From Glaciihabitans sp. (lineage in GTDB: Bacteria; Actinomycetota; Actinomycetes; Actinomycetales; Microbacteriaceae): a DNA stretch of 64,000 nt. Shown here one piece after another: positions 42,825 through 51,048 of the stretch; positions within the stretch are counted from its first letter, which is position 1; the number at the start of each line of letters is the position of its first letter. The stretch is from positions 310,001 to 374,000 of the forward strand of contig JAODBD010000003.1 in assembly GCA_025463785.1 (NCBI GenBank), read 5' to 3'. A program made the translations under genes and the position numbers. The notes beneath the pieces were generated by a model, which had not been told where the DNA came from, made no database searches, and worked only from the letters and a program-made list of their open reading frames with translations.

Positions 42825-44471
42825 CTAAGCCAGCCAGGCCGTCACGTTCGGCGGTAGTTCGCGACCACTGAGCGGCTCGCTGGACTGGACGATGGTGCCG
42901 GCAGGCAATGCCACCCGGGTTTCGCCGACATTCGAGATGATCGTGACGGCTCCGTTGCGAAACGCCACTATGTCGTCGGCATAGCCGGTAAGCCATTCGA
43001 CCGCGCCGCTGCCGAGCTTCAGATCCCGACGGAGCGCGATCGCGTCGCGGTACATCCGGAGGGTTCCGTTCGGCTCGGCCTCCTGCCGGTCGCGGGCGAA
43101 ACGCGCCCACTCGGCGGGCTGCGGCAGCCAGCTCTTGCCCGTGGGCGAAAAGCCGAACCCTGGGGCATCGGCTTCCCAGGGGATCGGGACCCGGCATCCG
43201 TCGCGCCCATAGACGGCCCCGTGAGTGCGATAGAAGGCGGGATCCTGGCGAGCGCTGTCCGCGAGCTCGGTGTCCTCGGGCAGGCCAAGCTCCTCGCCCT
43301 GGTACAGGTATGCGCCGCCGGGGAGGGCCAGCATCAGCAGCGTCTCGGCACGAGCCCTCCGCAGGCCGAGGGCGGCATCCGGTTTCGGCTCGGTTCCCCG
43401 GCCAATTCCGACGCCCTGGGGCGGCGGCGGGTTCATCCCGAGCCGGCTCGCGTGACGCACGACGTCATGGTTCGACAGCACCCAGGTCGGGGCTGCGCCG
43501 ACGGTGTCGAACGCCTCGATCGAGTCAGCGATCGCGTCACGGATTGCGGGCGCCGACCACGGAGCTTCGAGAAAGCGAAAGTTGAAGGCCTGCTGCATTT
43601 CGTCCGGGCGCACCCAGTCGGCAAGCTTCGACAGCGGCTCGACCCACGCCTCGGCGCACAGGATGCGATCGGGGCCGAACTCGGCAAGCACGCTGTGCCA
43701 CTCGCGGTAGATCTTGTGCACGCCGGGCTGCGCCCAGTACGGCACGTCGCCCGGCGCCGTCATCGAGGCGCTGTCGTCGTCGGCTGGCGGCGAGTAATCG
43801 GGGAGCCCAACCTTTTTCACGAGTCCGTGGGCGACATCCACCCTGAATCCGTCGACGCCGCGACGAAGCCAAAATCGCAGGATGTCGTGAAACTGTTCAT
43901 GAACCCAGGGATCCGTCCAGTCGAGGTCGGGTTGTGACACGTCGAAGAGGTGCAGATACCACTGCTCCGGCGTGCCGTCCGGGCCGGTCAGGCGCGTCCA
44001 GGCCGGGCCGCCGAACACGGACTGCCAGTTGTTGGGCGGCTCGGTGCCGTCGACCCCGCGACCGTCGCGGAACAGGTAGTGGGAGCGCTCAGGGCTGCCC
44101 GGGCCGGCCGCGACGGCATCCCGAAACCACACGTGATCGCTCGAAGTGTGGTTGGGCACCAGGTCGATGATGACGCGCAGGTCGAGCCGCTTGGCTTCGG
44201 CGACGAGGTAGTCGAAGTCGTCGAGCGTACCGAAGACCGGATCGACGTCGCAGTAATCGGCGACATCGTATCCCGCGTCCCGTTGTGGGGATGTGTAGAA
44301 CGGCGAGAGCCAGACGGCGTCGATCAGGAGTTCGGACAGTTGCGGGAGGCGGGCGCTGATGCCGGGCAGATCGCCGAGACCGTCACCGTTCGAGTCGGCG
44401 AATGACCGCGGGTAGATCTGGTAGATGACGGCGCTGCGCCACCAGTCGGATTTCGCGGTCGAGTCGGTCAC
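42825..44471 (-). CDS. GH13 alpha-glucosidase (oligo-1,6-glucosidase type)
   Basis: 548 aa from GTG 44471. GH13 regions: DLVPNHTSSDH, GFRVDVAHG (nucleophile Asp), LCAEAW (acid Glu) and LSNHDVVRHASR (stabilising Asp). The start PRSFADSNGDGLGDLPGI with its calcium-type DxNxDGxGD loop is typical of GH13 exo-glucosidases. No signal peptide, so cytosolic. Divergent from a second GH13 gene by 72 bp, suggesting joint control of maltodextrin use. Confidence 0.93.
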   Translation of the reverse strand: MTDSTAKSDWWRSAVIYQIYPRSFADSNGDGLGDLPGISARLPQLSELLIDAVWLSPFYTSPQRDAGYDVADYCDVDPVFGTLDDFDYLVAEAKRLDLRVIIDLVPNHTSSDHVWFRDAVAAGPGSPERSHYLFRDGRGVDGTEPPNNWQSVFGGPAWTRLTGPDGTPEQWYLHLFDVSQPDLDWTDPWVHEQFHDILRFWLRRGVDGFRVDVAHGLVKKVGLPDYSPPADDDSASMTAPGDVPYWAQPGVHKIYREWHSVLAEFGPDRILCAEAWVEPLSKLADWVRPDEMQQAFNFRFLEAPWSAPAIRDAIADSIEAFDTVGAAPTWVLSNHDVVRHASRLGMNPPPPQGVGIGRGTEPKPDAALGLRRARAETLLMLALPGGAYLYQGEELGLPEDTELADSARQDPAFYRTHGAVYGRDGCRVPIPWEADAPGFGFSPTGKSWLPQPAEWARFARDRQEAEPNGTLRMYRDAIALRRDLKLGSGAVEWLTGYADDIVAFRNGAVTIISNVGETRVALPAGTIVQSSEPLSGRELPPNVTAWLA

Positions 44472-44543
44472 GTCAAGACCCTAAGGGCAGTTGTCCAATG
44501 ACGTGAAATCTGCCCGCCACATTCGTGTGCAAGGGTGTTTGAC

Positions 44544-46433
44544 ATGGCGACCTTCGTGCCCGGATCCCTCCTCGAGCCGCATCACGACGGCTCGCCGCTG
44601 TTTGTCTCCAATCCGGCGCCCGTCCTCGGCGAACACGTGCGCGTTCGAATCAGGATTCCGCACGAATTTGGGCCGGTCACCGCGGTTCGTACACGCTCGA
44701 ACCCCAACCGCGAACCGCGCTTTGCCGTCGCATCCCTGGTCACTACCGTCGATGGCTGGGACTGGTGGGAGGCCGAGATCGAGGTCGAGAATCCGGTGCA
44801 CGGATACCGGTTCCTGGTGAAGATGGGCGACGGCCGCAACCTGTGGGTCAACAGAACGGGCGTGCACACGGTCGAAACGCTCGACACCGAAGACTTCAAG
44901 CTCATCACCTATGCGCCGCCGCCCGAGTGGTCTTCGTCGAGCGTGATGTACCAGATCTTCCCCGATCGCTTCGCGAGATCGGAGCAGGCGGATGGCCGTC
45001 CCCTGCCCGACTGGGTGGAGCCCGCCGAGTGGTCAGACCCGGTCACCCACATCGGCGCATCCACGGCCACGCAGTTCTACGGCGGCGACCTGCTCGGCAT
45101 CGAGGAACACCTCGATCACCTGCAGCAGCTCGGCGTGAACCTCGTCTACCTCACGCCCGTCTTCCCGGCGCGCTCGAACCACCGCTACGACGCGCTGTCG
45201 TTCGCCGAGATCGACCCGTTGCTCGGAGGGGATGCCGCCTACGTCTCCCTGATCGAGGCTGCGCACGCGCGGGGCATGAGGGTGATTGGCGACCTCACCT
45301 CGAATCATTCAGGGGATGCGCATGAGTGGTTCACGGCATCCCATCGCCACCCGGGAACTCCCGAGAGTGCCTTCTACTACTGGCTCGACCGGGAGCAGGA
45401 GACGTACGTGTCGTGGCTGGGCGTGCCCAGCCTGCCGAAGTTCAACTGGAACTCCGAGGAGCTTCGCTACCGCTTCATCCAGGGAGAGAACTCGGTGGTC
45501 GCGAAGTGGCTGAAGCCGCCGTACAACCTCGACGGCTGGCGCATCGACGTGGCCAATATGACCGGTCGGTATCTCGACGAGGACCTCAACGGCGACGTTC
45601 GGCGCGTCATTCGAGCGACCATGATCGACGTGAACCCCGACACCATTCTGCTGGGGGAGTCGACCAACGATGCGGCGAGCGACTTCCAGGGCGACGCGTG
45701 GCATGGCGCCATGACCTACACGAATTTCACGCGGCCGATCTGGGGCTGGCTATCGACCGGTCAGCGCGATTCGAGCTACTTCGGGCTGCCGTTCGGCACG
45801 ATTCCGAGCTACAGCGGTGGCGAGGTGTTCGAGGCACACACCCGCTTTGCCGCCGGATTCCCGTGGCGGGTTCGGCTGCACAACATGAACGCGCTGGACA
45901 CGCACGACACGCCACGGTTCCTCACGCACGCGGCGCCTGGGACAGTGCCGGTCGCGCTGGGCCTCTCGGTGACGATGCCTGGCATCCCGGTGATCTTCGC
46001 CGGCGACGAGTTCGGGCTGGTCGGGGATGACGGCGAGCACTCTCGAACGCCCATCCCCTGGGACCAGCTGGATGCCGCATCCGATCGCATCGCCCTCTAC
46101 TCGACGCTGATTCACCTGCGACGCGATCACGAGGTGCTGAACACGGGCGGCGTGCGCTGGCTCCATGCATCGGATGACGTGCTCGTCTATGTGCGGGAGA
46201 GTGCGGCCGAGAGCATCCTGCTGGTGGCCGCGCGTGACGACTACGAGCTGACCCTGGCGGCCAACGCTGTCGCGGGGGTACCGTCGCTGCTGTTCGGGCC
46301 GGGCGAGGCGGAGTTCGACCCGGCCATCGGCCTCGTGCTGCGCGGGAGTGGGCCGTCGTTCACGGCCTGGTCGATGCCGGGGGTCACGCTGCCACCGTTC
46401 TCGCCCGAAGGCACAGTGTTGGAGCTTGAGTAG
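44544..46433 (+). CDS. GH13 neopullulanase/cyclomaltodextrinase-like hydrolase
   Basis: 629 aa from ATG 44544, preferred over GTG 44535 because AAGGG lies about 9 nt before it. A beta-sandwich N-terminal domain (about 1-125, LVKMGDGRNLWVNRTGV) precedes the barrel: DLTSNHSGDAHEW, GWRIDVANM (nucleophile), ILLGESTND (acid Glu) and NALDTHDTPRF. Acts on maltodextrins in the cytosol. Divergently paired with the alpha-glucosidase gene. Confidence 0.92.
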   Translation: MATFVPGSLLEPHHDGSPLFVSNPAPVLGEHVRVRIRIPHEFGPVTAVRTRSNPNREPRFAVASLVTTVDGWDWWEAEIEVENPVHGYRFLVKMGDGRNLWVNRTGVHTVETLDTEDFKLITYAPPPEWSSSSVMYQIFPDRFARSEQADGRPLPDWVEPAEWSDPVTHIGASTATQFYGGDLLGIEEHLDHLQQLGVNLVYLTPVFPARSNHRYDALSFAEIDPLLGGDAAYVSLIEAAHARGMRVIGDLTSNHSGDAHEWFTASHRHPGTPESAFYYWLDREQETYVSWLGVPSLPKFNWNSEELRYRFIQGENSVVAKWLKPPYNLDGWRIDVANMTGRYLDEDLNGDVRRVIRATMIDVNPDTILLGESTNDAASDFQGDAWHGAMTYTNFTRPIWGWLSTGQRDSSYFGLPFGTIPSYSGGEVFEAHTRFAAGFPWRVRLHNMNALDTHDTPRFLTHAAPGTVPVALGLSVTMPGIPVIFAGDEFGLVGDDGEHSRTPIPWDQLDAASDRIALYSTLIHLRRDHEVLNTGGVRWLHASDDVLVYVRESAAESILLVAARDDYELTLAANAVAGVPSLLFGPGEAEFDPAIGLVLRGSGPSFTAWSMPGVTLPPFSPEGTVLELE

Positions 46434-46479
46434 TCGCTGCGGGTGGCGGGATGACGGTGCACGGGTGTTGGGTGGAGGG

Positions 46480-46908
46480 ATGGCATCCAAGCTGGGGAAC
46501 ATCACCTTTGACTGTGCAGACCCGACCGCGCTCGCAACGTTCTGGGCCGACGTATTTGGCTACCCGCGCCCGGAGTGGCCGGAGGAGTTGCGGGCGCAGC
46601 TGTTGGCATCCGGCCTGACTGAGGAAGACCTGGCGAATCGGAGCGCCGTTGAGGATCCGGATGGCGTCGGCCCGCGCTTCTACTTCAACCGAGTTCCCGA
46701 GGGCAAGACGGCGAAAAACCGGATGCACATCGACATCCAGGCGGTGCCAGGCAGGCACCCGACGACTGAGGAGCTCGAGACCGAGAAGGATCGCATCGTC
46801 GCGCTGGGTGCGACGGTGATCGTCGATTATGACCGGCCCTGGGACCCGGTTCAGGAACACCACTTTGTCAGGCAGGACCCCGAGGGCAACGAGTTCTGCC
46901 TGCAATAG
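46480..46908 (+). CDS. VOC (glyoxalase-fold) protein
   Basis: 142 aa from ATG 46480. Begins KLGNITFDCADPTALATFWADVFGY, with MHIDIQAVPGR in the middle and HHFVRQDPEGNEFCL at the end, the pattern of glyoxalase-like domain proteins. The metal residues are not complete enough to assign an enzymatic activity. Immediately upstream of tRNA-Thr. Confidence 0.88.
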   Translation: MASKLGNITFDCADPTALATFWADVFGYPRPEWPEELRAQLLASGLTEEDLANRSAVEDPDGVGPRFYFNRVPEGKTAKNRMHIDIQAVPGRHPTTEELETEKDRIVALGATVIVDYDRPWDPVQEHHFVRQDPEGNEFCLQ

Positions 46909-46991
46909 CGCGCGCGTAACCGCGCCGTCGCGGATGCTAGTCTCTTACGGTGCCAAAACGGCGCCGCGTTCAGGCGCGGGCTGGTTTGTGC

Positions 46992-47066
<75 letters not shown>

Positions 47067-47089
47067 GCATCCCTCACTCGGATGCGCCC

Positions 47090-47163
47090 GGCGGGGTAGC
47101 TCAGGTGGTTAGAGCACACGGCTCATAATCGTGGTGTCGCGGGTTCGAGTCCCGCCCTCGCTA
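47090..47163 (+). tRNA. tRNA-Met (CAT, elongator type)
   Basis: Acceptor GGCGGGG pairs with CCTCGCT through two G-U pairs. D-arm GCTC/GAGC, anticodon loop CTCATAA (CAT), T-arm GCGGG-TTCGAGT-CCCGC, discriminator A 47163. CCA is not encoded: CAAAAG follows. The 3' end is the left attachment site of the 13-kb island, so element DNA begins right after it. Confidence 0.93.
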
Positions 47164-47164
47164 C
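47129..47164. repeat. attL, tRNA-Met 3' end
   Basis: 36 bp from TCGTGGTGTCGCGGG to CCCTCGCTAC, identical to 60108-60143. Confidence 0.92.
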
Positions 47165-47296
47165 AAAAGTGCTGGTCAGAGGGATGTTTCTAATTTGGCA
47201 CATAACGTCGCAGCGACAGTAGGGACGATTAGAACCCCGATAGCGCCATTTCGATTTGCGGGGCAACCGCGGGTTCAACTACAAAAGTGCTGGTCA
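47161..47296. repeat. 18-bp direct repeat near attL
   Basis: CTACAAAAGTGCTGGTCA occurs at 47161-47178, straddling the tRNA end, and at 47279-47296. The second copy is preceded by CGCGGGTTC (47268-47276), which matches the tRNA T-arm, so it looks like a shortened second att-like site. Confidence 0.8.
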
Positions 47297-47453
47297 AATC
47301 CCCTTTCTTGGTTATGTATTTCTAGTGCGGCCTTGGCAGGCTACCCCGCACATTCGATTCCTTCCCGTCGATATCGGTGAAGCATCGACAATCAAACGCG
47401 CCAATCGAACAGACCTGACGCGGTCCGGATAACCGGGGCCGACTAGATGTCTA
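47165..47453. other. gene-free left edge of the island
   Basis: 289 bp holding the 18-bp repeat copy and the motif TACCCCGCACATT at 47342-47354. No ORF or integrase remnant recognised. Confidence 0.6.
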
Positions 47454-48929
47454 TTAGCGGGGGCGAGGGATAGCCGCGGGCGCGCCCTTTTCCAGACGCT
47501 CGGCCAGGAAACGCAGTTCGGGTAAGGGCGATTTCAAGTTGCGTCTTAGTGTCTCCGCAATTCGTGCGCTCTCCGCTGGGCCCAATTCGTGCGTGGATTC
47601 TTCAAATGCCCAGTACAGGGTCGCCATTTCATATGAGTACGGGTTCGAGTCTGTTCGCAAGGATTCCACTGCCCGCTGATACAGGTCTCGGCCTATCGTG
47701 ACGTCGCCGCTCCGGTAGGCGAGTAGGCCGGCGGTAGCTTGCAGGATGGATATTTGGAATCCGGATGACAACGGTATTGCGCGATTGATTTGATTCGCCG
47801 CCGCACTCAGGTCTCCAAGGTGAATCGCTATGAACGCACTGTTGTTGAGCAGCATCTCGTCGTCGTGGTTCGCGCGAAGTGCAAGGTCTATCAAGTCGCG
47901 TGCTTCCGAATATCCTTCGCCCATGATGCCGGCCGCCCAACCTGCAAATATGGCGGCCAACGTGGAAAAGGGCTGGTCGGCGTGCCAGCGCTGTGTCGCG
48001 CCCATGACCTGCGGCCACTCGAGATTGAATGCGCCCATGCGCGCTTGGGCTTCGTCGGAGAGCGGTGTTGTGTCCACCAGAGAATCGGAGGGTGCCTCGA
48101 CCCCGAGCGAGACAATGGATGCCGCTTGCGCAAGCACATTGCCGTTCGGCTGTGTCAGAGATTGGTTGATGAACGCGCGTCCTTGTCGAACACGACCGTG
48201 GCGCAGTTCGAGCGTGCCCAGTTGGCTCGCGAGTTCAGCGACCGAGGCTGGCGCGAAGCTACCGTCTACTAGCATTTCCCGCGCGGTTCTTGAGTTGGGT
48301 GCACCGTTGCCATTAATCTCCGCCGCAGCCATGTGAGCTGCCGCGACCCAAGGGTCGAGGTTCGATTGGCCGCTCGCTCGTAGTAGGGTGACGGCGCGCT
48401 TCGGGTCCCCATTATGTACAAAGAGCCGGCTGGCGCAGCGCAGGACATAGCGATGCCTGGGTTGCAGTTTCAGCGCAATCTCCATCGCGCGGATGGCGGG
48501 CTGTCGTTGTCCGAGGTTCGTGTAGACGAGGCTCATGTCGACCCATGTCAGCGCATCCCGTGGATCTGCTGCTAGACGCGCTCGAAATGATCGAATGGCA
48601 GATCTCGAAGCACGAGCCTCCGACGTAGTCGACTGCGCTGAGGACACGCTCTCCAAGGCGCCCGTGGTCAATCGGTAGCCGGCGACTTGCCGCGCGCTTT
48701 CAAGTTGTGAGTCTTCGATGCCTAGAACGGAGGCAACCGTGAGGAAGTCGAGCGCAGTGTGTAGCCCAGGACTCCGAGCGAAGGCAGATGCCGGTTCATC
48801 GAGCTCGGTAGCGGATACGTCAGTTCTGCGAATCACTAGTGGGTTTAGATCCCCAATTTGTGAGCTTCGACTTGTGGCTCGCCAGGTTGGGACAACGTTG
48901 CGAGGTTCCGCCTCTGCTGGGGCGCTCAC
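47454..48929 (-). CDS. tetratricopeptide-repeat protein of a kinase-TPR pair
   Basis: 491 aa, nearly all helical. TPR-like repeats are visible about 113-190 (ALTWVDMSLVYTNLGQRQPA, AMEIALKLQPRHRYVLRCASRLF) and about 330-440 (LLNNSAFIAIHLGDLSAA, YRSGDVTIGRDLYQRAVESL). No catalytic motif. Its start overlaps the stop of the upstream kinase gene by 4 nt (ATGA), so the proteins are made in a fixed ratio and probably interact. A scaffold or substrate-recruiting role is inference. Confidence 0.8.
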   Translation of the reverse strand: MSAPAEAEPRNVVPTWRATSRSSQIGDLNPLVIRRTDVSATELDEPASAFARSPGLHTALDFLTVASVLGIEDSQLESARQVAGYRLTTGALESVSSAQSTTSEARASRSAIRSFRARLAADPRDALTWVDMSLVYTNLGQRQPAIRAMEIALKLQPRHRYVLRCASRLFVHNGDPKRAVTLLRASGQSNLDPWVAAAHMAAAEINGNGAPNSRTAREMLVDGSFAPASVAELASQLGTLELRHGRVRQGRAFINQSLTQPNGNVLAQAASIVSLGVEAPSDSLVDTTPLSDEAQARMGAFNLEWPQVMGATQRWHADQPFSTLAAIFAGWAAGIMGEGYSEARDLIDLALRANHDDEMLLNNSAFIAIHLGDLSAAANQINRAIPLSSGFQISILQATAGLLAYRSGDVTIGRDLYQRAVESLRTDSNPYSYEMATLYWAFEESTHELGPAESARIAETLRRNLKSPLPELRFLAERLEKGAPAAIPRPR

Positions 48930-49993
48930 GCTACCTTTGCTCCGGCGATTCTGGCACGCTTCTCTAACACGTCCAGCCGCGTGATCAACTTACTGAGAAT
49001 CACTGACGGTGAGGGCGACCTGCCCTGAACCTGCTTCCCGCGACGTTCGGGATCCGGGTCGCACAGGTCCCGCACCACTTCGACCACACCGTCAGCGATC
49101 GCCGGGTCGAGACGGGTCCACAATTCTTCAAACACTTCGTCCATTTTTGTTCGTATGAGTGGATAAATTGCAGAGTACGAGTCTCCCCATTTTCGCCATT
49201 GCTGGTCTTCGGTGAGGCGCGACGTGAGTTCGAGGTTGATCGACATATCGGCCAACATGAATGCAACAAGGCAACCCAGCTGATAGAGGTCGCAGGCCTG
49301 ACGACGCTGGTAAAAGTCGGCTGCAACCTGCCCGTATAGCAACTCCGGTGGCGAATACCCCGCGGGTCCGGCAAATGGCAACTCATCGTGCACGGCAACG
49401 GTTCCATCTAGGCTTGCGCGTCCAAGATCCGCAATCTTGGACTCGGGAAGCGTAGCTGCCGAGCCGAATACCAAAACGTTGGAGGGTTTCAAATCCTGAT
49501 GCGCGATCCGCATGTTGTGTAGTTCACGCACCCCGAGGGCGACGTGACGAAGGGAACGGAGACGCAGAAACAGATCGTCCGCCAATCCCTTGTCGAGATA
49601 CGTTCGAGCGTCGTCGTCAGCGTCTTCAAAGAGAATGAACATCACAAGTTCCAGCGGTACTCGCTCATCGCGCAACTCACCACTCTTGATGGCGAAGACG
49701 ACCCGTCTAGCACTAAGGGAGCCGCACAACTCGATCAACTGCGCTTCAAAGTTGAACGCGGTCACTGCGATTTGAAGGTTGATGCCCGCGTTTGGCTGCT
49801 TTCCCGCGGTCACAAGATCAAGTACTTTGCAGAATGCTTTCGCGCCGTCCGCACGACTTGCCGCGAACTGCACTGAAAAATGGCCGCCAGTTGAGCCTGA
49901 TTCCTTGGCGTCGGGGCGGATCGCGCCGAGCGTCCATCCGCCTCCAAGGTCGAGACCTTCGAGCACAGCATATTTCTCGGTGCTATCGCTCAT
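48926..49993 (-). CDS. Ser/Thr protein kinase-like protein, island-encoded
   Basis: 355 aa. Kinase fold with likely ATP lysine K56 (AFCKVLD), helix-C Glu E83 (FNFEAQLIE), catalytic loop HQDLKPSN (165-172, D167), metal Asp in ADLG (D189) in place of DFG, and activation-segment GYSPPELLYG. The glycine-rich loop is poorly formed. No transmembrane segment or PASTA domain, unlike housekeeping PknB, so cytosolic. AGGAG 7 nt before ATG 49993. First gene of a two-gene operon with the TPR protein. Confidence 0.85.
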   Translation of the reverse strand: MSDSTEKYAVLEGLDLGGGWTLGAIRPDAKESGSTGGHFSVQFAASRADGAKAFCKVLDLVTAGKQPNAGINLQIAVTAFNFEAQLIELCGSLSARRVVFAIKSGELRDERVPLELVMFILFEDADDDARTYLDKGLADDLFLRLRSLRHVALGVRELHNMRIAHQDLKPSNVLVFGSAATLPESKIADLGRASLDGTVAVHDELPFAGPAGYSPPELLYGQVAADFYQRRQACDLYQLGCLVAFMLADMSINLELTSRLTEDQQWRKWGDSYSAIYPLIRTKMDEVFEELWTRLDPAIADGVVEVVRDLCDPDPERRGKQVQGRSPSPSVILSKLITRLDVLEKRARIAGAKVA

Positions 49994-50054
49994 TGGTGTG
50001 CTCCTGTTCGCGAGTTCGGGTGTGGATAGATGCTAGCGAGCGGTACTGACGAAC

Positions 50055-50092
50055 GTCGCCCGTCACGTGGTATTCGTCACGTGACGGGCGAC
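50055..50092. terminator. perfect 15-bp hairpin
   Basis: GTCGCCCGTCACGTG (50055-50069), 8-nt loop, CACGTGACGGGCGAC (50078-50092). It lies between the DUF2188 stop and the kinase start on the minus strand and probably separates the two transcripts. No U-tract. Confidence 0.75.
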
Positions 50093-50097
50093 ATTTC

Positions 50098-50319
50098 TTA
50101 GCCGCGCGGCGGATAGGGATCGCCCTCGTAGGTGCGCTCGTCCTCGATGGTGCCGTCCAGCTTCTGGATTTTCAGCTGACTCGGCTGATTCTTCTTGGCG
50201 GCGGCCACTCCAGCGTCAATAGCCGGCTGCTTTGTCGCGTGGGTGGACAGACTAATGCCGCCGTGGGTTACTTTCCAACCGCCCACGATTGGCGAGACGA
50301 AGTATTGTGCGCGTGCCAT
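50098..50319 (-). CDS. DUF2188 protein
   Basis: 73 aa: QYFVSPIVGGWKVTHGG at the start, then ATKQPAIDAGVAAAKKNQPSQL and KLDGTIEDERTYEGDPYPP, which matches the small DUF2188 family. Its ATG overlaps the stop of the upstream 55-aa gene as TAATG. Role unknown; the family often sits beside an XRE regulator. Confidence 0.85.
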   Translation of the reverse strand: MARAQYFVSPIVGGWKVTHGGISLSTHATKQPAIDAGVAAAKKNQPSQLKIQKLDGTIEDERTYEGDPYPPRG

Positions 50320-50486
50320 TACTTCTCCTTCCGCACACCCTTGAACGGCTTTCCATCGGACTTACCGTCCATGAACTGCCCGTTCGAATCGTTGCGCTTC
50401 GTGAACGTGCCCGAGCGTGGGTTAAATGCCTGAGAACGACCGCGAACTGCGCCCTCGCGATATCCCTTACCTGTGTTGGTGGCCAT
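50319..50486 (-). CDS. 55-aa basic small protein upstream of DUF2188
   Basis: 55 aa from ATG 50486: begins MATNTGKGYREGAVRGRSQ, then FNPRSGTFTKRNDSNGQF and KPFKGVRKEK. Very basic, Gly/Arg/Lys-rich, without predicted helices. Small proteins of this look recur next to DUF2188 genes. It may bind nucleic acid. Coupled to the DUF2188 gene; divergent from the XRE regulator. Confidence 0.7.
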   Translation of the reverse strand: MATNTGKGYREGAVRGRSQAFNPRSGTFTKRNDSNGQFMDGKSDGKPFKGVRKEK

Positions 50487-50530
50487 GACTGCTCCTATTG
50501 GGACTGCGCGGCCCCGTTCGCTTGCCCGCG

Positions 50531-50592
50531 TGTACGCTGACACGCGTACAGAGTATCACAGTTCGGGGGTGGTGTACGCTCGTAAGCGGACA
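50531..50592. promoter_or_regulatory. two matched operators in the XRE/55-aa divergent promoter
   Basis: TGTACGC-N6-GCGTACA at 50531-50550 (perfect 7-bp arms) and TGTACGC-N6-GCGGACA at 50573-50592 (one mismatch). Centres are 42 bp apart, four helical turns, so dimers bound to both would face the same side of the DNA. Confidence 0.75.
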
Positions 50593-50609
50593 GCTATTCG
50601 GGAGGCATA

Positions 50610-50972
50610 ATGGGGACATCATTCGGAGAACTCATCAGTTCGGCCAGGCAGGAAAAACAACGATCCCTTAGGGATCTCGCTGCCGAACTCGATCTCTCTG
50701 CCTCGTACCTTAACGACATCGAACACAACCGAAGAGTGCCCGCAGAGTCCAACGTCGTAGCAATTGCCGGTGCCCTTGACCTGGATGCCGACGACCTGTT
50801 GGCGGCTGCTGGTCGCGTGGGTGCAGACGCTGAGGTGTATTTGAAGGTGGAGCCGGCTGCCGGGGTGCTCTTGAGGACCGCGGCAACCGCGAGCATGAGC
50901 AACGAAGAACTTCAAGAACTCATCCGCAACGCGCACCGCATTATTGGGAAGCGTTCACTGCCCCAAACATAG
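50610..50972 (+). CDS. XRE-family helix-turn-helix regulator
   Basis: 120 aa. N-terminal HTH_3: RQEKQRSLRDLAAELDLSAS, then YLNDIEHNRRVPAES. The C-terminal half (EVYLKVEPAAGVLLRTAATA) is of unknown fold. GGGAGG 5 nt before ATG 50610. Divergent from the 55-aa/DUF2188 genes across two palindromic operators that it probably binds. Confidence 0.9.
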   Translation: MGTSFGELISSARQEKQRSLRDLAAELDLSASYLNDIEHNRRVPAESNVVAIAGALDLDADDLLAAAGRVGADAEVYLKVEPAAGVLLRTAATASMSNEELQELIRNAHRIIGKRSLPQT

Positions 50973-51048
50973 GCTGCTGTAGGCTTCGAGTCGGCGAGGC
51001 ACCAGTTCGCGCTGGACCGCCGCGCGCGCCAGCGCGAACGTGACCGAG

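Noticed and set aside
47165-47453. Possible integrase remnant next to attL
   Set aside because: No recombinase motif (R...HxxR...Y) could be read in any frame; only short repeats are present.
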